This document shows, in pieces, positions 6,119 to 8,616 of a stretch of DNA of 8,616 nucleotides. Origin of the DNA: Fidelibacterota bacterium (GTDB lineage Bacteria > Fidelibacterota > UBA8477 > JABMPR01). Both the position numbers and the translations under genes were made by a program. Location: contig JAUVKO010000078.1 in NCBI GenBank assembly GCA_030596225.1, positions 1 through 8,616 on the forward strand, read 5' to 3'. Below the pieces are notes generated by a model. That model saw nothing but the letters and a program-made list of their open reading frames with translations. It was not told where the DNA came from and did not search any database. How positions within the stretch are numbered: the first letter of the stretch is position 1; every line of letters starts with the position of its first letter.

Positions 6119-7564
6119 ATGGACGCTCGGAAATTTATCAGCTCCTGGCCGGCACTCTGGCTCTGGATGAACTACCTGGACAAGCACCTGGTCGGAGCTC
6201 AGATTGACACGATCTACACCTTCCGAAAAGCCCGGCTGGATCTGCATTTCACCAAAGAGGATCAGTCCTATAAGTTGAGCTGGGAAAAACAGGGTAATCA
6301 AGCCATCCTGACCTTTTCAAATCAGACTACATTGCCTAAGAAACGGGTTAATGTGTTGCGCAGTATTCCGGCAGGATCGAAGCTTATGGGAGTTCAATTA
6401 CACGCTCATGACCGGCTGCTCCGGTTTAACTTCACTGATAAATACTATTTCTTGATCGGCTTTTTTCCTGCGGTGATGAATGTTTATCTCAACCGGCAAA
6501 ACTCATTTATAGAAAGCTTTCTCAAGCAAAGCAAACTCCCAGATATTAGTGATGAGTGGATGGATCCTGAAGATGAGCTTCCTGATCTCCTCCCCGGTAA
6601 AAGCATGACAAATCTGGAACTACAGGCGGCAAACAGGGGAATTTGCATAGAGCCTGATAAGCTGGAATTAACCTTTGGCTCGGAAGAAGATCGGGATAAG
6701 CTTGATATTCATGAATTGGTCATCGAGGTCCTCAAACACAGTCAGAAACCAAAGCAAGCCACCGGTGTTTCCGTAAGAAAAACAGCAAAAACAGTTCTCC
6801 AACGCTGGAAAAACAAGTTGACCAAACTAAATCAGGAATTTGAAACGGCTAAAACCTGGCCGGAGTTGGAGATTCGTCTCCAGGCACTTCAAATTGGCCT
6901 GGGGATTGGAGATACGATCTACGATGGCACCTTGCAGCTATCGTCAGAACTCTCTCCTACCGGAATCCCCATGACCATAGATCTGGAAGCGGGGACAAGC
7001 CTGCAGCAGGTGATTGAATCCACCGCTAAAAAGATTCGAAAATTCAAGAACAAGCTTAAGCAACTAGATGAGATCATCTCAGAAGTCCGGAATAATATCC
7101 AATCGCTCGAACTGCTGCTGGAGAAGGATGATGCTGAGTCATTGCAAATATTCCTTAAAAAGCACGGTGAAGCCCTCGATCGATCCGGACGGCAACAAAC
7201 CGAGCGAAAACCCTACAAAAAGTATCATTCTCCGGGCGGTTTTGATATTCTGGTTGGCCGCAGTTCCTCAGATAACGATACACTTACTTTCAAAGTCGCG
7301 AATAAAAATGATTGGTGGTTTCATGTTCGACAGATACGCGGGTCACATGTGATTTTAAGAACAGGCAGCCAAATACCCCAGCAATCTGATCTGGTGAAAG
7401 CAGCTGAGTTCGCAGCTCTTAATTCAAAAGCTAAACACTCAGGAATCGTGGTTGTTCAATACTGTCAACGTAAACATTTAAGTAAACCCAAGGGTTCCTC
7501 TCCAGGAACGGTTCTGGTTCATCAGGAGCATTCCATCACCATAGACCTGGATCAGGTTAAATAG
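6119..7564 (+). CDS. NFACT family protein, RqcH-like (ribosome quality control)
   Basis: A 481-aa protein matching the NFACT (RqcH/Tae2/FbpA) architecture. The NFACT-N region spans about 10-200 and includes HDR (97-99), equivalent to the conserved Asp-Arg pair of RqcH. Charged coiled-coil helices lie at about 213-250 and 295-350, bracketing LGIGDTIYDG...MTIDLEAGTS (261-294). The NFACT-R domain spans about 365-470, with SPGGFDILVGR (371-381), DWWFHVRQIRGSHVILR (398-414) and KHLSKPKGSSPGTVLV (452-467). In Firmicutes RqcH, NFACT proteins bind obstructed 50S-peptidyl-tRNA complexes and recruit tRNA-Ala for tailing; the same role here is inferred. It is shorter than B. subtilis RqcH (about 570 aa). 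The segment after the Asp-Arg motif (GFFPAVMNVYL, 114-124) lacks the acidic residue usual in that strand, and a helix-hairpin-helix is not obvious. The ATG at 6119 is the only in-frame start after the stop at 6089, and no SD is visible. Its own terminator follows. Confidence 0.9.
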   Translation: MDARKFISSWPALWLWMNYLDKHLVGAQIDTIYTFRKARLDLHFTKEDQSYKLSWEKQGNQAILTFSNQTTLPKKRVNVLRSIPAGSKLMGVQLHAHDRLLRFNFTDKYYFLIGFFPAVMNVYLNRQNSFIESFLKQSKLPDISDEWMDPEDELPDLLPGKSMTNLELQAANRGICIEPDKLELTFGSEEDRDKLDIHELVIEVLKHSQKPKQATGVSVRKTAKTVLQRWKNKLTKLNQEFETAKTWPELEIRLQALQIGLGIGDTIYDGTLQLSSELSPTGIPMTIDLEAGTSLQQVIESTAKKIRKFKNKLKQLDEIISEVRNNIQSLELLLEKDDAESLQIFLKKHGEALDRSGRQQTERKPYKKYHSPGGFDILVGRSSSDNDTLTFKVANKNDWWFHVRQIRGSHVILRTGSQIPQQSDLVKAAEFAALNSKAKHSGIVVVQYCQRKHLSKPKGSSPGTVLVHQEHSITIDLDQVK

Positions 7565-7592
7565 AATTGTCATTTTGATCCCGACCGCAGTG

Positions 7593-7622
7593 TTGGGAGA
7601 AGAATCTTTCTCCCAAGTTTTT
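7593..7622 (+). terminator. intrinsic terminator after the NFACT gene
   Basis: TTGGGAGAA (7593-7601) pairs perfectly with TTCTCCCAA (7608-7616) around a 6-nt loop that can add a G-U pair. G and five Ts (7618-7622) follow. It begins 29 nt after the NFACT stop and marks the last clearly bacterial element in the window. Confidence 0.85.
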
Positions 7623-7656
7623 GGGATATTGATCTCAGGGAATGAAATATTTATGA

Positions 7657-7668
7657 AAAAGATCTTTT
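7657..7668. repeat. 12-bp perfect palindrome AAAAGATCTTTT
   Basis: The palindrome lies close to the composition break and overlaps the TTG where the last ORF is conventionally begun. It could be a chance palindrome in AT-rich DNA, a binding site, or a join point. Confidence 0.5.
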
Positions 7669-8512
7669 GGCAGAGGATGATTTAATTAAAAATATTAAAG
7701 GAATTGTTGAAGAAGGAACGACAACAAATCTTGCTAAAGCAACTTGGATTGTTTATTTGTCAGATATCGAAACGATTGATGAGGGAGATAATTTTGATGA
7801 TTTTTACTTTTTAATAGATAGTAAAGGTGGGACCCCATACCAAAGTGAAGATTTAAAAATAACAATCACAAATGAGGTGGGGGATGATTCAATAATAAGA
7901 TGTGGGGATTATTCTGACTCAACATCTTGTAATAATGATATTGGACTTAATCAAGTAGCAGGTTATAGTGTTTCGCTTAATAATCCAGAAATAGATTGCA
8001 CAGACACAGATATTTTATGTAGTTGTAAATGGAACTTTGACGATAATGAATGTAATCCTTCTTGGGCAGTAAGTTTTGGAAGTTATGGTATTGGTTCTTG
8101 CGATTATAATGAAAATACTCCTGGTGAAACTTGTGAAGATGGAATTCAGTTTTTAACATATACTTGGACAGGTGATTGGACTTGGTTTATTGCACCTCCT
8201 GAACCATCTAATTCTTATGATACTCTTGCTCTTTGTGAAGGAGAAAATACCTTCCCAGATGAATCCCATAACCCTTGTTTAACTAATCTATACGAGGGTA
8301 AATATCGTTATGATCCTTTATCAAAAAATGTGGAATGTAAAGATGGACAAAATGTTGTTCCTTGCCCTGCAAGAATTCAATTAAGTTTTTTTAACACATA
8401 TAATCTAATTGCAGTAGTAATTCTTATTGTAATTATTTATTATTTTTTGAATTTTCAAAAGAAACCTGTTAAAAGGAAAGTAGCAAAAAAGAAATCTAAA
8501 GGTAAAAAATAA
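7667..8512 (+). CDS. cysteine-rich surface protein with C-terminal anchor, archaeal-like, start uncertain
   Basis: 281 aa from a TTG; the frame stays open back to 7646, just after a stop at 7643. Apart from the conventional initiator there is no methionine in the whole protein, no SD and no signal peptide, so the true 5' end may be missing. Residues 1-235 are polar, beta-like and acidic with twelve cysteines (79, 88, 111, 118, 120, 129, 145, 156, 190, 204, 224, 233), suggesting disulfides outside the cell. Aromatic-rich LTYTWTGDWTWF (163-174) and RYDPL (214-218) stand out. The C-terminus has three parts: CPARIQLSFF (233-242), a hydrophobic helix (about 244-263) and a basic tail ending KKKSKGKK. 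This fits an extracellular domain with a C-terminal membrane anchor and cytoplasmic tail. The style recalls DPANN archaeal surface proteins, from memory and untested. Function is unknown. Confidence 0.7.
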   Translation: MAEDDLIKNIKGIVEEGTTTNLAKATWIVYLSDIETIDEGDNFDDFYFLIDSKGGTPYQSEDLKITITNEVGDDSIIRCGDYSDSTSCNNDIGLNQVAGYSVSLNNPEIDCTDTDILCSCKWNFDDNECNPSWAVSFGSYGIGSCDYNENTPGETCEDGIQFLTYTWTGDWTWFIAPPEPSNSYDTLALCEGENTFPDESHNPCLTNLYEGKYRYDPLSKNVECKDGQNVVPCPARIQLSFFNTYNLIAVVILIVIIYYFLNFQKKPVKRKVAKKKSKGKK

Positions 8513-8616
8513 CTCAAAGATTAGTAGTTAATCAAAATAGTTTAAAATTATCTTACCTAAACTTTAACTTGATTGTATATTATTAATTCAGATTCGATTT
8601 TATATTGTGCAAACTT

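Larger units (their letters stand above)
7623..8616. other. AT-rich segment of foreign composition (possible chimera or transfer)
   Basis: Hand-counted GC is 28% at 7801-7860 and 30% at 7981-8040, against 47-53% in the NFACT and ABC-F genes. Codon choice moves to A/T-ending codons. The change falls between the NFACT terminator and about 7656. The final 104 bases (8513-8616) are very AT-rich. They contain no convincing gene, only an archaeal-TATA-like TTTATATT near 8600-8607 that could be chance. Confidence 0.65.

Noticed and set aside
7977..8159. Minus-strand ORF of 60 aa inside the cysteine-rich ORF
   Set aside because: It is an antisense shadow in low-complexity, AT-rich sequence with no start signal or motif.
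8557..8616. Possible C-terminal end of a minus-strand gene running off the window (19 codons, then TAG)
   Set aside because: The open stretch is too short, in very AT-rich sequence with no recognisable motif. It would be convergent with the last ORF, but I cannot support it as a gene.
1..8616. CRISPR arrays, insertion sequences, rRNA or tRNA genes, toxin-antitoxin or defence operons
   Set aside because: Both strands were read for regularly spaced repeats, transposase motifs, terminal repeats with duplications and conserved RNA cores. None was found beyond the inverted repeats listed.

Overview
The window reads as two unlike pieces of DNA. Positions 1 to about 7622 look like an ordinary bacterial chromosome of moderate GC. 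Hand-counted 60-base blocks give 53% at 1681-1740, 47% at 6541-6600 and 52% at 6841-6900, with lower values (35-42%) in the zinc-ribbon gene. It has Shine-Dalgarno sites, intrinsic terminators and typical bacterial families: ABC-F, YhbY, a HisKA_2 sensor kinase and NFACT. I cannot name the organism. The protein style suggests an uncultured FCB-type lineage (Marinimicrobia- or Cloacimonadota-like), which is a guess. From about 7623 to the end, composition drops to roughly 28-30% GC. The single ORF there looks like a cysteine-rich surface protein of DPANN-type archaea (Woesearchaeota/Pacearchaeota style). That impression comes from memory of family style and has not been checked by search.

Layout. 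Positions 1-843 (+) hold a small putative promoter, an unrecognised secreted protein of 144 aa and a small DUF350-like membrane protein. An intrinsic terminator at 862-888 is shared with the convergent gene. Positions 890-3088 (-) hold yhbY, a 50S-assembly RNA-binding protein, followed 9 nt later by an ABC-F ATPase, forming a likely two-gene operon. Further upstream on the same strand are a two-TM zinc-ribbon protein (3175-3681) and a soluble four-PAS HisKA_2 histidine kinase (3805-5988). Divergent from the kinase is an NFACT/RqcH-like protein (6119-7564, +) that ends at its own terminator (7593-7622). The AT-rich terminal segment follows, with the Met-free ORF at 7667-8512.

How the genes may work together. 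YhbY, ABC-F and NFACT all act on the ribosome or large subunit (assembly, stalled-ribosome relief, and nascent-chain quality control on 60S/50S-like complexes). The neighbourhood therefore leans towards translation, although the sensor kinase and zinc-ribbon gene interrupt it. No response regulator partner for the kinase is visible. The 5' secreted/DUF350 pair is probably a separate small transcription unit.

Most notable points: the composition and lineage break near 7623-7656, with an ORF that has no internal methionine and no normal start; a 14/15-bp inverted repeat bracketing the putative NFACT promoter; two inverted repeats upstream of the zinc-ribbon gene; and an NFACT protein with an altered N-terminal motif. 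I found no CRISPR array, insertion sequence, tRNA or rRNA, and no compelling evidence of a new defence-type system.
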